From a virus: DNA of 24,511 nucleotides. How positions within the stretch are numbered: the first letter of the stretch is position 1; each line of letters opens with the position of its first letter. The notes under the pieces are model-generated. The model had not been told where the DNA came from. It worked only from the letters and a program-made list of their open reading frames with translations, and did no database searches. This document shows, one piece after another, positions 1-7,114 of the stretch. The position numbers were made by a program, and so were the translations under genes. Location of the stretch: positions 1-24,511 of IMG/VR virus record IMGVR_UViG_3300024320_000041; one strand, written 5' to 3'.

Positions 1-1161
1 TATTGAAACCGTTGCGGGTTGTATAAGTGTTTTACTACAATCTATCTCTGTTCCTGCGTTTTGATAACCACTTGGTATTTCAACTTGATATTCAACAACT
101 CTTGCTGTATCTGTCTCAACTGTTCCGAATGGTGGACTTGGAGGTGTAAAACTATTTACTGTTCCATTTGTTGCTGTTCCTAAAGATATACTTCCGTCTT
201 TAGCAATCTTTTGTCCTGTAAGTGCTGCAATATCACAATTAAATATAGGATCAACTCCAACGGTAGGTTGTGTAAATGTGTGAGAACAACAAACGGTTGA
301 TCCAGCGTTGTCATATCCAACAGGTACTGTTATATCAAAATACAAAGTAACACTTCTATCAGAACCTGTATTATTTGGGTCTGCTACATAAGCTGAACCT
401 GAACAACTTCCTGTTTTTACTGCGGTTATAACTGCTGCTACCTGTGGATTTGTCAATGTACCATCTGCTGCTATTAAACCTCCCGACAAAGCAGGATTTA
501 CAGGAAACGTACAAGACCAAGTTATACCTGTTGCATTTACTGTTATTGATATTGGTTGCACAGCTTCACAAGTAGTAGGATAACTATTATCTCTACCTAT
601 AGCATAAATAGTTGCACTTCCTGCCAATGTATTTGAAGTCAATGTTAATATGCTTCCACTTAATGCTGTTGTTATTAATAATGGATTTGCATTAGATACA
701 GCATAAGTAGTTTCTCCTGTAAAATATCCACTTAAATCGATATCTGTTGTATCACCTTCTGCATCTAAAGTTTGTGCAGGGATAGAACCCGAAGTTGTTA
801 CTGATGGAGTACAGGGTGTTTCTACCGTTGAGGTTGTAGTACCTGCTTGGGTTGTTGTTAGACCACACTCTAAATATAAGTCTGCTGAATTCGAAAATCC
901 AAATGGAATTGTTAAAGTAAAAATAACTGTTCTACTTGTATCATTGCTTACGGTAGCAAACTTTCCATCAGCAAAATCACCTGCTGAACTTGTATAAGAA
1001 TACACTAAACCATAGTCTGGGCTTGGTTCTGTTATAACTCCTTGATTGTCTATTGAGAATCCTGTTAAATTAGCAACACCACAATCATATAATCTTAATG
1101 GTATTTGTGGTTCTGTTAAATGTAAATAAAATGGACTTCTTACGTTTATCTTTGTGCTCAT
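1..1161 (-). CDS. Large beta-rich phage structural/surface protein, C-terminus outside the window
   Basis: The frame opens at an ATG at 1161 and stays open to base 1, giving at least 387 residues, so the C-terminus lies beyond the window. The protein is rich in Thr, Ser, Gly and Val. A motif of the form R-x-V-x-[FY]-x-[LIV]-x-[IV]-P-x-G-[FY]-x-N, then a short gap, Cys and a T-x-Q-[AP] stretch, recurs at about residues 74-105, 270-295 and 352-385, so it has at least three related modules. Between the first two is a segment with IDLSGYFTGETTYAVSNAN (about residue 135), resembling cadherin/Ig-like domains of Bacteroidota surface proteins. The start overlaps the upstream stop as ATGA, so translation is probably coupled. 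I infer a virion surface or tail-associated adhesin; the exact family is not recognised. Confidence 0.75.
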   Translation of the reverse strand, partial: MSTKINVRSPFYLHLTEPQIPLRLYDCGVANLTGFSIDNQGVITEPSPDYGLVYSYTSSAGDFADGKFATVSNDTSRTVIFTLTIPFGFSNSADLYLECGLTTTQAGTTTSTVETPCTPSVTTSGSIPAQTLDAEGDTTDIDLSGYFTGETTYAVSNANPLLITTALSGSILTLTSNTLAGSATIYAIGRDNSYPTTCEAVQPISITVNATGITWSCTFPVNPALSGGLIAADGTLTNPQVAAVITAVKTGSCSGSAYVADPNNTGSDRSVTLYFDITVPVGYDNAGSTVCCSHTFTQPTVGVDPIFNCDIAALTGQKIAKDGSISLGTATNGTVNSFTPPSPPFGTVETDTARVVEYQVEIPSGYQNAGTEIDCSKTLIQPATVSI

Positions 1162-1712
1162 CTTAATCTATCTTGTCTTAATGTATATTCTAAAAAGCCT
1201 TCAACGTCTAATCCGTATGCTTTTTCTAATTCTTTTGGTAATTTTGCGTAAGCTTGTTCAAATGGTTTTGTAAAAAACAAACTTGGTTTTATACCTTTAT
1301 TCCATATTGATCTAGATATTAAATATGCTGTAGATTGATATGACATAAATTTGCCTGTTTTTTTGTCTCTAAATTGAAATCTTTTTGCTTCTACCCATTT
1401 TTTTATGTTATAGCTTAAACCTTTACCATTTTTTTTGCCTTTACCTGAACCAAATTTAGCTAAAGTACCATATTGAGCTATTTCAGGATATGTAGATTTA
1501 AACCCTTTTACACCTCTATCTTGATAATATCCATAGTCTTCCATTTGGAATTCAACTGAGATAGAGTTAGGCATGACCTTGACATCACCCTTTAAACTAT
1601 TATATAATTCATTAGTATTATTCTTACCTGCCTTAGTAAGTCTACTCCTAGATTGCTGGATTACAAATCTTTTAAAAGCTTCTAAAGCTGCTTCTGTTTG
1701 TTTTAATTGCAT
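1158..1712 (-). CDS. Putative tail completion / HK97 gp10-like protein
   Basis: A 184-residue basic protein. It has the features of the gp10-like (tail completion, minor tail) group: an N-terminal helix, an aromatic segment YGYYQDRGVKG near residues 60-70, and a C-terminal PSLFFTKPFEQAYAKL stretch near residue 143 followed by a helical tail. Gp10-like proteins act at the head-tail joining region during siphovirus assembly. It overlaps the upstream 152-residue gene by 10 bases and ends in an ATGA overlap with the large surface protein. Assignment rests on general resemblance and on its place beside other tail genes, not on a decisive motif. Confidence 0.55.
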   Translation of the reverse strand: MQLKQTEAALEAFKRFVIQQSRSRLTKAGKNNTNELYNSLKGDVKVMPNSISVEFQMEDYGYYQDRGVKGFKSTYPEIAQYGTLAKFGSGKGKKNGKGLSYNIKKWVEAKRFQFRDKKTGKFMSYQSTAYLISRSIWNKGIKPSLFFTKPFEQAYAKLPKELEKAYGLDVEGFLEYTLRQDRLR

Positions 1713-2161
1713 ATTGTCATATCATTTTGTACTAATATGTCAAATGTAGCTACCCAACCTGCTAATTTGTTTTCAAATCTATCTACAAAAGGTTCACATG
1801 ATACTTCTCCTTCTACTTGATAAAGATCTGTATACAAATCTCCTCTTTGTAATTTATTAACTATTCTAGTTATTAATGCTAATTGAGTATTAAATACGTC
1901 TTGTTCATTATCATTACCTAAAAATATATCATCAGTTTTTTCTTTTGATATATCTACAATGTCCATAGCTAATATACTAATATTGAATCTAAGTGTTTTG
2001 GTACTTACACTAGTGCTATTTACTATTAAATGAGCTAGAGGAAAAATACTTTGTTTACTTAAATCTACATCATCAAGAGAACCAAATGTTACTGTATTCA
2101 CAAATGGCTCTGCTATTAATGTATCTTTAAGTTGCTCTGTTACGTTATAAAATCCTTTCAT
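1703..2161 (-). CDS. Putative tail terminator / neck protein
   Basis: A 152-residue protein without signal peptide or membrane segment. Its pattern of alternating beta strands and one long amphipathic helix around residues 85-105 (DVFNTQLALITRIVNKLQRGD), then a GWVATFDILV strand near the C-terminus, resembles tail terminator or minor tail proteins found next to gp10-like genes. Its ATG overlaps as ATGA the stop of the -1 frame that completes the tail-chaperone fusion, supporting that frame as a real translated product. The function is inferred mostly from position. Confidence 0.5.
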   Translation of the reverse strand: MKGFYNVTEQLKDTLIAEPFVNTVTFGSLDDVDLSKQSIFPLAHLIVNSTSVSTKTLRFNISILAMDIVDISKEKTDDIFLGNDNEQDVFNTQLALITRIVNKLQRGDLYTDLYQVEGEVSCEPFVDRFENKLAGWVATFDILVQNDMTICN

Positions 2162-2900
2162 TTATTTTTAATTAGCTTTCTCTCTAATTCGTTTTTCTCT
2201 TTTTCAAATGATAAATACATAAGACATTCATTTAAATTCATCCTAGTTATTTCATCAAACTTGGTAATATCTCCTTTACCAATTCCATAGATCGATTGAT
2301 ACCAACCCCATTTAGTTCCAAAATTTCTCTCTGTTGAGTAGTCAAGTTGCTCTGTGTTTTCTCCGTCAAATAATTCAGGGTAATTGTCAATAGTTCGCTG
2401 CTTAAATGATAAAAAAAAACAATAGATCCAAGTACAACATCTAATGGCATTGACTTTAAAACATCACTATATTTTGTGCCATCATAATCTTCTATGTTAT
2501 AAAGATCATTTTTTTCTTTTGTTACTGGTCTATATAGTACACTCATTGCTTTATGCATATTATCCCAATCACCAAAATAAGTATCTAAATCAATATATTC
2601 TCCTAATGTCATATCATCTAAATTAGGTATAAATCCAAAAGTGGTATCACCTAATACAAATCTATCTATTAGTTTTGTTTTACTATTAAATACACTATTG
2701 AGCTTCTCTGTGATCACTTGAACACTTGAGTATTTTATTTTTGCAATGTCCTTAAGATCTAGATTACAAAATATCTCTATCATTTTTTGCATTAGAAAGC
2801 TACTACCTTCATTTTCTTCAGTATTTAGCTTTGTAAATTTTTGATATTGACCAAGAGTAATTTCATTTAAAGACTCCGGTACAAGTATTTCTATCTTCAT
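2158..2900 (-). CDS. Tail assembly chaperone-like fusion made by -1 frameshift (long form)
   Basis: If ribosomes slip -1 on the T-run at 2411-2419, translation leaves the 0 frame after the two Phe codons and continues without a stop to TGA at 2158, giving about 247 residues. The -1 frame encodes a clearly protein-like segment, TKWGWYQSIYGIGKGDITKF, then a charged helix LSFEKEKNELERKLIKNK. I recall the same W-G-W-Y-Q and G-D-[IV]-T-K-F-[DE]-E type of ending in flavobacterial phage proteins. The -1 frame stop overlaps the next gene start as ATGA. This is the G/GT layout of tail assembly chaperones, where a minority long form binds the tape measure. A separate 27-residue ORF starting at 2241 in the same frame is an alternative, but would leave the conserved upstream part untranslated. 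Confidence 0.65.
2247..2900 (-). CDS. Tail assembly chaperone-like protein (short, 0-frame form)
   Basis: The 0 frame gives 217 residues from the ATG at 2900 (MKIEILVPESLNEITLGQY). An in-frame ATG at 2951 lies inside a terminator hairpin and is an unlikely start. Visible features are two copies of an [IM]TLGQY / MTLGEYIDLD type motif (about residues 14 and 97), a central acidic helix region, and an SIVFFYHLSSELL segment where the slippery site sits. The 0-frame ending (LNGVGINRSMELVKEIL) also looks like a conserved protein tail, so about 165 bases code in two frames. The gene lies downstream of terminase and upstream of tail-completion genes. I infer a tail assembly chaperone, with the T-run controlling the short:long ratio. 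Confidence 0.65.
   Translation of the reverse strand: MKIEILVPESLNEITLGQYQKFTKLNTEENEGSSFLMQKMIEIFCNLDLKDIAKIKYSSVQVITEKLNSVFNSKTKLIDRFVLGDTTFGFIPNLDDMTLGEYIDLDTYFGDWDNMHKAMSVLYRPVTKEKNDLYNIEDYDGTKYSDVLKSMPLDVVLGSIVFFYHLSSELLTITLNYLTEKTQSNLTTQQREILELNGVGINRSMELVKEILPSLMK
2410..2420 (-). other. Candidate -1 programmed frameshift slippery site
   Basis: On the minus strand the run is G followed by nine T then A. In the 0 frame it reads ATT GTT TTT TTT TAT CAT, which contains the heptamer T TTT TTT in the correct X XXY YYZ phase. After a -1 slip the next codons are TTA TCA TTT AAG, and the frame stays open to 2158. Transcriptional slippage to T10 would give the same product. I see no strong stem or pseudoknot just downstream. 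Confidence 0.65.
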
Positions 2901-2930
2901 ATATATATAATAATAAAAACACAAACGTGT

Positions 2931-2962
2931 ATAAAAAGAAAAAGGTAACATTTCTGCTACCT
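2931..2962 (-). terminator. Rho-independent terminator, GAAA-loop hairpin
   Basis: On the minus strand GGTAGCA-GAAA-TGTTACC (2961 to 2944) forms a 7-bp stem with one G-U pair and a GNRA tetraloop; an extra A-T pair flanks it. It is followed by TTTTCTTTTT. It lies just after the 76-residue gene that ends at 2995 and just before the tail-chaperone gene. The same 18-base core recurs at 21130-21147. Confidence 0.75.
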
Positions 2963-2994
2963 AATTCCAACTTAAAACAAACAAATATAACTAA

Positions 2995-3225
2995 CTAAAT
3001 AATATGTTTATCATGTAAATATCTATAAACCTTTTCAATTGCTTTTTCTAACTCACTTGAATTCTGTTGATACAAATCTTTTCCGTGAATATAATTGTAG
3101 TCTATTGATACTATAAGTTTTACCATTGGAGGTTTATTGTGTTGACCTCTACCTTGTGGCTGTTGAATTACCTTTATGTTTTTATCCCAACATTGTTGCA
3201 TTACTATATGATATGCTAAATCCAA
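2995..3225 (-). CDS. Hypothetical small phage protein
   Basis: A 76-residue protein read from a TTG at 3225, which overlaps the upstream gene by 10 bases. An ATG at 3201 (residue 9) is the alternative start and would leave a 14-base gap. I prefer the TTG because the DLAYHIVMQQCW segment looks like continuous protein sequence, but this is not certain. It has a basic middle (QQPQGRGQHNKPP) followed by a beta strand KLIVSIDYN and a C-terminal helix ELEKAIEKVYRYLHDK. No family with a known role is recognised. It is followed by a strong terminator. Confidence 0.6.
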   Translation of the reverse strand: MDLAYHIVMQQCWDKNIKVIQQPQGRGQHNKPPMVKLIVSIDYNYIHGKDLYQQNSSELEKAIEKVYRYLHDKHII

Positions 3226-3362
3226 CCTAAATCGTATCTTAAAAATAAAACTAAATATAAAAAACCATACATGCTACTATAAGCTAAAATGTTAAATAGT
3301 ATTGCATATATAATATTTTTTCTTGTAAATACTTCCTTTAATATTTTTAAATCTTCTTTCAT
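3216..3362 (-). CDS. Small single-pass membrane protein
   Basis: A 48-residue ORF from ATG at 3362 to TAG at 3216. A charged N-terminus (MKEDLKILKEVFTRKN) is followed by about 25 hydrophobic residues (IIYAILFNILAYSSMYGFLY and on), predicting one membrane helix, perhaps a hairpin of two short ones. It overlaps the following gene by 10 bases and begins about 20 bases after a terminator hairpin. It is unrecognised. The coding claim rests on the open frame, the overlap and the coherent membrane-protein composition. Confidence 0.5.
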   Translation of the reverse strand: MKEDLKILKEVFTRKNIIYAILFNILAYSSMYGFLYLVLFLRYDLGWI

Positions 3363-3382
3363 AATATAATTATTGGTTATAC

Positions 3383-3403
3383 AAAAGGGGAGTTGCCTCC
3401 CCC
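3383..3403 (-). terminator. Rho-independent terminator, GCAA-loop hairpin
   Basis: On the minus strand GGGGAG-GCAA-CTCCCC (3402 to 3387) is a perfect 6-bp GC-rich stem with a GNRA loop, followed by TTTTG. It sits immediately after the stop of the 59-residue gene at 3410. Confidence 0.75.
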
Positions 3404-3409
3404 TGTTTT

Positions 3410-3589
3410 TTAAGTTAATCTACTAATACTTGTTACGTGTATTCCTTGTTCTTCCCATAAAAGTTTTTTTGCATCGTGAACAGAAGATACGTTCTCAAGT
3501 ACTACAGTTAACCTCGCTCTTTCCTTGCTTGGTTGTCCTGTTGGATTAAAACTAATGTCAAATGTGTTTGTAATTGTTAATGTTTCCAT
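3410..3589 (-). CDS. Small hypothetical protein
   Basis: A 59-residue ORF from ATG at 3589 to TAA at 3410. It begins METLTITNTFDISFNPTGQP and ends with WEEQGIHVTSISRLT. It looks like a small alpha/beta domain: strand, strand (RLTVVLENV), helix (SVHDAKKLLWEEQ), strand (HVTSIS). It has its own transcription unit, with a promoter-like element at 3617-3647 upstream and a strong terminator at 3383-3403 downstream. Such isolation is unusual in this packed genome and suggests separate, possibly strong or early, expression. No function is recognised. Confidence 0.65.
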   Translation of the reverse strand: METLTITNTFDISFNPTGQPSKERARLTVVLENVSSVHDAKKLLWEEQGIHVTSISRLT

Positions 3590-3616
3590 TTGTATAATTG
3601 TTATTGTTTTACAATG

Positions 3617-3647
3617 CTAATATACAAAAAAAACTTTAATAAACAAA
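3617..3647 (-). promoter_or_regulatory. Bacteroidota-type promoter candidate
   Basis: The minus strand shows TTTG (3647-3644), a 19-base spacer, then TATATTAG (3624-3617), one mismatch from the TAnnTTTG -7 element known for Bacteroidota. The predicted start is about 25-30 bases before the ATG at 3589. It lies in the gap just after the large terminase gene. Confidence 0.55.
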
Positions 3648-3663
3648 TGTTTAACAAAAAATT

Positions 3664-4836
3664 TTAAAAAATGTGATATTCTCCTTTATGTGGATTCTCT
3701 AGAATAGAGCTAAGAATATATCTAGCAGCATCAATACAGTGATCACCACTTGTTGGATTTGGTTTTTGTAATGTGTTACCTTGTTTGTCTTGCATCCAAA
3801 TGTAGCCATTTAATTCTTTTATTAGATTCTTGCTTCGTTGTGTTACGTATATCTTATTTTGATTTATTAAGTTTATACCATACACTATTGAGTCTCTACC
3901 TTTACTTACTGGATATATTGGATGACCATAACTTAATAATTCTGCTATTGATTTAGGCTCAGCTGAATCTGCATATATTATTTCTTTTACTTGATTGTTA
4001 TTTAAGAATTGACTAATGTCACTATTTAACATTCCTTTCTTACTTAATACCTCATCAAATATATATGAATCATTATATTTATACAAAGCAACTAAAGTAC
4101 TTGGGTCTATGCTATAACCAAAGTCCATTCCATATCCTAATAGTCTTGCTTCTATTGGTACACTGTTTATACTTTTCCAATCTGGTATGCATACACCTTC
4201 TAGTGAACCTGTTTCACCAAGACCATATACTCTCCACCAATTAGACCAATAAGTTGATGTTTTAGCCTTATCTTTAGCTTTCTCTATTTCTGTTACAATT
4301 GACTCAGGTAACACGTCGTTGTCTTTATATGTCAATGTTATATAATCAACATCTTTTTGACCAAGTACCTCCTTGTCAACCCAGAATAAACTAGATGGGT
4401 TGTAGTCCAACCATATATTATCTGATGTTCTAACTACTAATTGATTATAAGCATCAAATGGTACATTATTACACTCATTAATATATAAGTCAGTTCGTCT
4501 TGCTCCTCTTAATTTATCTGGTTGATCTGTAGAAAAGAATTCAATGTAGCTACCATTAGTGAAAGTGTATTTTAAAGTGCTCTTATTGAATTGATTATCT
4601 TTATACCTATTTAATCCATTAAGAATAGAAAGAAAGTCCTTTAAAGCACCTCTACGAAGATGAGGTATTGATTCAGATACAATACTTATTTCTTTACCTT
4701 CATTTTTTATTGCATAATCTATTAAAATAAGTAAGATACAAATTGTTTTTCCAGCAGATGTTCCACCTCTTACAACTCGTATCCTCTTATTAAGATCTCG
4801 TAATTTACTTAATGCAATAGTTTTTTTAACTATCAT
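3664..4836 (-). CDS. terL: Terminase large subunit
   Basis: The 390-residue phage DNA-packaging motor. The N-terminal ATPase has a Walker A GGTSAGKT at 24-31 and a Walker B-like DLYINEC at 116-122 with the catalytic Glu at 121. A coupling-type LDYNPS motif follows at 143-148. The C-terminal RNase H-like nuclease has acidic residues in MDFGYSIDPST (Asp238), YADSAEP (Asp290) and DHCIDAARY (Asp365/Asp369). The size is slightly short for TerL but all motor and nuclease elements are present. It follows the small terminase-like gene with a one-base gap. It would cut concatemers and pump DNA through the portal encoded at 19000-20745. Confidence 0.93.
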   Translation of the reverse strand: MIVKKTIALSKLRDLNKRIRVVRGGTSAGKTICILLILIDYAIKNEGKEISIVSESIPHLRRGALKDFLSILNGLNRYKDNQFNKSTLKYTFTNGSYIEFFSTDQPDKLRGARRTDLYINECNNVPFDAYNQLVVRTSDNIWLDYNPSSLFWVDKEVLGQKDVDYITLTYKDNDVLPESIVTEIEKAKDKAKTSTYWSNWWRVYGLGETGSLEGVCIPDWKSINSVPIEARLLGYGMDFGYSIDPSTLVALYKYNDSYIFDEVLSKKGMLNSDISQFLNNNQVKEIIYADSAEPKSIAELLSYGHPIYPVSKGRDSIVYGINLINQNKIYVTQRSKNLIKELNGYIWMQDKQGNTLQKPNPTSGDHCIDAARYILSSILENPHKGEYHIF

Positions 4837-4837
4837 A

Positions 4838-5077
4838 TTAGTCTACAAACAACGGTAAATCTTCGTTGATAGTAATATCTTTAGTTTCTCTTGGTTTACC
4901 TGCATAGTAGTTATAAAACAATTGAACATATTTAAAATCTGCATGCTCTAATCCTTTTTTTAATGCATCAAATGCTAATGGTTCTAATGGAGTTAACTTT
5001 TCTATTAAAGCTATTTCTTCAGCCTTAGATTTTCTACCAGCTGATTTATGTCCTCCATTATTTTTTCTTCCATCCAT
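4838..5077 (-). CDS. Small terminase-like protein
   Basis: A 79-residue protein with a basic Gly/Lys/Arg-rich start (MDGRKNNGGHKSAGRKSKAE) and two helices (LIEKLTPLEPLAFDALKKGL and FKYVQLFYNYYAGKP), ending in an acidic tail (EDLPLFVD). The layout and its position directly before terL fit a minimal small terminase or DNA-recognition subunit; I recall similar short proteins upstream of terL in flavobacterial phages. No canonical full-length helix-turn-helix is obvious. The role as TerS is inferred from context. Confidence 0.65.
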   Translation of the reverse strand: MDGRKNNGGHKSAGRKSKAEEIALIEKLTPLEPLAFDALKKGLEHADFKYVQLFYNYYAGKPRETKDITINEDLPLFVD

Positions 5078-5127
5078 GATTTAAAAAACTTTATTATTAA
5101 TTATATAATAAAATAAAATCCAATCTG

Positions 5128-5586
5128 TTAACCAATAACATATCCATTATCTCTAAAAAACTTATCTCTACTCTTTAATTTAGTATTAGACTCTTTTAAT
5201 TGTTTTACTAATTCTTTATTAGTATTAACAAGAAGCTCATTTGCATTTTTAAGTTTTGCCCACTTATCAATGAAAGTTTCTTCTTTACTTATATTGTTTA
5301 AAGCTTCTTCTTTTAATGTTTCAATTTTACATTTTATATTTACATAAGAAGATCTTAACGTTACGTTTTGATTTGCCCAACTATCAAAGTGTTTTAATCC
5401 CCATAAAACAGTTGCGTGATCTCTATTTACTGATTTACCTATTTCAGTTAAAGATTTATATGTATATTCTCTACAAAGCTTATAATATAATGCTCTAGCT
5501 TCTACTATTTCTCTTTTACGTCTAATAGTGCTTATATCTATTTTAGTATCTTCTTTAACTAATTCTTGTATTACTTTAATCTCCAT
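5128..5586 (-). CDS. DnaA C-terminal (domain IV)-like DNA-binding protein
   Basis: A 152-residue protein. Residues about 24-70 match the DnaA domain IV helix-turn-helix: REIVEARALYYKLCREYTYK, then SLTEIGKSV, then the DnaA-box signature NRDHATVLWGLKH (54-66). Bacterial DnaA uses this domain to bind origin DnaA boxes. The AAA+ domain is absent, and the rest (about 85-145) is a predicted coiled coil. Likely roles are recognition of the phage origin, helicase recruitment, or interference with host DnaA. It overlaps the upstream small gene by 11 bases, within the exonuclease/MazG operon. Confidence 0.8.
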   Translation of the reverse strand: MEIKVIQELVKEDTKIDISTIRRKREIVEARALYYKLCREYTYKSLTEIGKSVNRDHATVLWGLKHFDSWANQNVTLRSSYVNIKCKIETLKEEALNNISKEETFIDKWAKLKNANELLVNTNKELVKQLKESNTKLKSRDKFFRDNGYVIG

Positions 5587-5806
5587 TTTTTATTATGTTT
5601 TTTATTTCTCTTAATGTTAAACTTTTACTTATTTCTAATGCTTTTAATATACCTGCACAAGCTTCATATTCTTCATTGTTCTCATAAAGCTTAATCGTAT
5701 CTTTTAGTTCATTTATTGATGCTCCGTTTACAATATCTAATAAAGCTAATAGATAATACTCTTTAATTATTTCTTTAGCTGAGAGTTCCCTGTATGACGT
5801 ATTCAT
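5576..5806 (-). CDS. Hypothetical small helical protein
   Basis: A 76-residue all-helical acidic protein (MNTSYRELSAKEIIKEYYLL, then INELKDTIKLYENNEEYEACAGILKALE). It overlaps the upstream exonuclease gene by 32 bases and the DnaA-like gene by 11, so it belongs to one coupled operon. No domain is recognised. It could be an accessory subunit of its neighbours, but nothing in the sequence shows this. Confidence 0.65.
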   Translation of the reverse strand: MNTSYRELSAKEIIKEYYLLALLDIVNGASINELKDTIKLYENNEEYEACAGILKALEISKSLTLREIKNIIKNGD

Positions 5807-6812
5807 TTATTTCTTCAGTTTGATCAACAAAATATTTTTGGAAAATTCTTAATCCATATTCTACTTTATCTTTACCTGAATTGTAAAAACTTTCTTCTAC
5901 ATCCCAAATACCTAGATCTCCTGATTTTTTATCTATAACAAAAAATTTAAAATCTTTATAATCTATTTTAAATAAATTACAATATATATAAACTTGAACA
6001 TCGTAACCATATCTCTTAGATGCCCATTCAAAACCTTTTAAATCAGCTGTTGTTTTTAAGTCTGCAATATAATCAAAACCTAAAACATCTGCTTTAGCTC
6101 TAAAAGGAAAACCATTAAGAATATCAAAAGCAGGTACTTCAAATTTAGCTCCACGTGTATATTGTTGCCATATATCATTTTGCAATAAAGCATCTACTGT
6201 ATACATAGCTCTGTCATATTCTTTTCTTGTATATACAAACTGAGCACTACCTACTTCAGCTACTTTTTCTTTATATTTTTTAGTCACTGCTGATTGTACT
6301 TCTACTACGTGACATAAAGTTTCTAATTTTTCAGGTTCTAATGCTGCTAAATGAATTAATCTACCAGTTTTAAATGCACTAGAATCAGAATGAAAATTTA
6401 AAGATCTTGCATAACTTTTTGGTGAATCTAATAATGATTTAATAGCTGAACTACTTAAAGCATATTTACCTAGTTCTCCATAGTAAAAGCTATCATCATA
6501 CATTTTCTTTATTAATTCTTCTTTATTCCAAACTTTACCATTTAATAACTGTATTTTTTCCATTCTTTCTTTGCTTTTTGTGTATATTGATTTCATTTCT
6601 GCTATTGGTACAAAACAACTATCAGGACCTTTCATCGAAGGAACTAAGTTTAATCTTAATGCTTCTAATTCCTGCTGAGTTTTAAATTCATAGTTGTTAT
6701 CGTCAATTATAATATTTATTCCACCTTGCTTAATTGCCCAATCTAAAAAATTAATTTTAGGTGTTTTAAAGGTTATATGTTTCCAATTAGGATTTTTGAT
6801 TACATCTATCAT
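5775..6812 (-). CDS. PD-(D/E)XK exonuclease (RecB/RecE-type)
   Basis: A 345-residue protein. Residues about 118-330 carry the PD-(D/E)XK exonuclease pattern: LSSSAIKSLLDSPKSYA, then a TGRLIHLAALEPE helix with His154, then FRAKADVLGFDYIADLKTT with Asp242, Asp251 and Lys253 as the D...DxK metal site, then YDVQVYIY with Gln273. Phage members (exonuclease VIII-like) resect DNA ends to give single strands for an annealing protein, here the ERF protein at 13285-13821. The N-terminal about 110 residues are extra and unrecognised. The start overlaps the MazG stop by one base. Confidence 0.82.
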   Translation of the reverse strand: MIDVIKNPNWKHITFKTPKINFLDWAIKQGGINIIIDDNNYEFKTQQELEALRLNLVPSMKGPDSCFVPIAEMKSIYTKSKERMEKIQLLNGKVWNKEELIKKMYDDSFYYGELGKYALSSSAIKSLLDSPKSYARSLNFHSDSSAFKTGRLIHLAALEPEKLETLCHVVEVQSAVTKKYKEKVAEVGSAQFVYTRKEYDRAMYTVDALLQNDIWQQYTRGAKFEVPAFDILNGFPFRAKADVLGFDYIADLKTTADLKGFEWASKRYGYDVQVYIYCNLFKIDYKDFKFFVIDKKSGDLGIWDVEESFYNSGKDKVEYGLRIFQKYFVDQTEEINEYVIQGTLS

Positions 6813-7114
6813 TATTTATCTTTTACAAAGGTTCCATTTTCCATTCTACCTGTTCTATCTTTTATTTCTGAATAAGCAGATTCAATACAACCTTCTATAC
6901 TTAAATTACAAAGATAAGCTAAATTAGTTAAAACTACTACACAATCTCCAATAGCATCTTCTATTTCTAATCTATCTTTTTTTAATATTGCTTGAGCTAA
7001 TTCACCTGCTTCTTCCATTAATTTAAGATACTGTGTTTTTGGATCACCATTATCTAGTATTCCTTTATCTTTTGCCCAATCTCTAATAGGCTCAAATTCA
7101 TTGTTTAAAATCAT
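6812..7114 (-). CDS. MazG-like nucleotide pyrophosphohydrolase
   Basis: A 100-residue all-alpha NTP pyrophosphatase. The metal-binding motifs are KLMEEAGELAQA (Glu34, Glu35, Glu38) and EIEDAIGDCVVVL (Glu52, Asp53, Asp57), in the order and spacing of MazG. The family hydrolyses (d)NTPs to (d)NMP and PPi, and in phages is proposed to lower ppGpp or cleanse the nucleotide pool. Near a dCMP hydroxymethylase it could also remove dCTP, as T4 gp56 (related fold) does; that is inference. It is coupled by ATGA to the upstream 86-residue gene. Confidence 0.85.
   Translation of the reverse strand: MILNNEFEPIRDWAKDKGILDNGDPKTQYLKLMEEAGELAQAILKKDRLEIEDAIGDCVVVLTNLAYLCNLSIEGCIESAYSEIKDRTGRMENGTFVKDK

Noticed and set aside
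2158-2241. Independent 27-residue gene in the -1 frame of the chaperone
   Set aside because: Possible, but the same frame is open and conserved-looking well upstream of its ATG, which a frameshift product explains better.
2901-2951. Upstream extension of the tail-chaperone gene to an ATG at 2951
   Set aside because: The extension reads through a terminator hairpin and its U-tract, and the added residues look like translated non-coding DNA; the ATG at 2900 gives a natural N-terminus.
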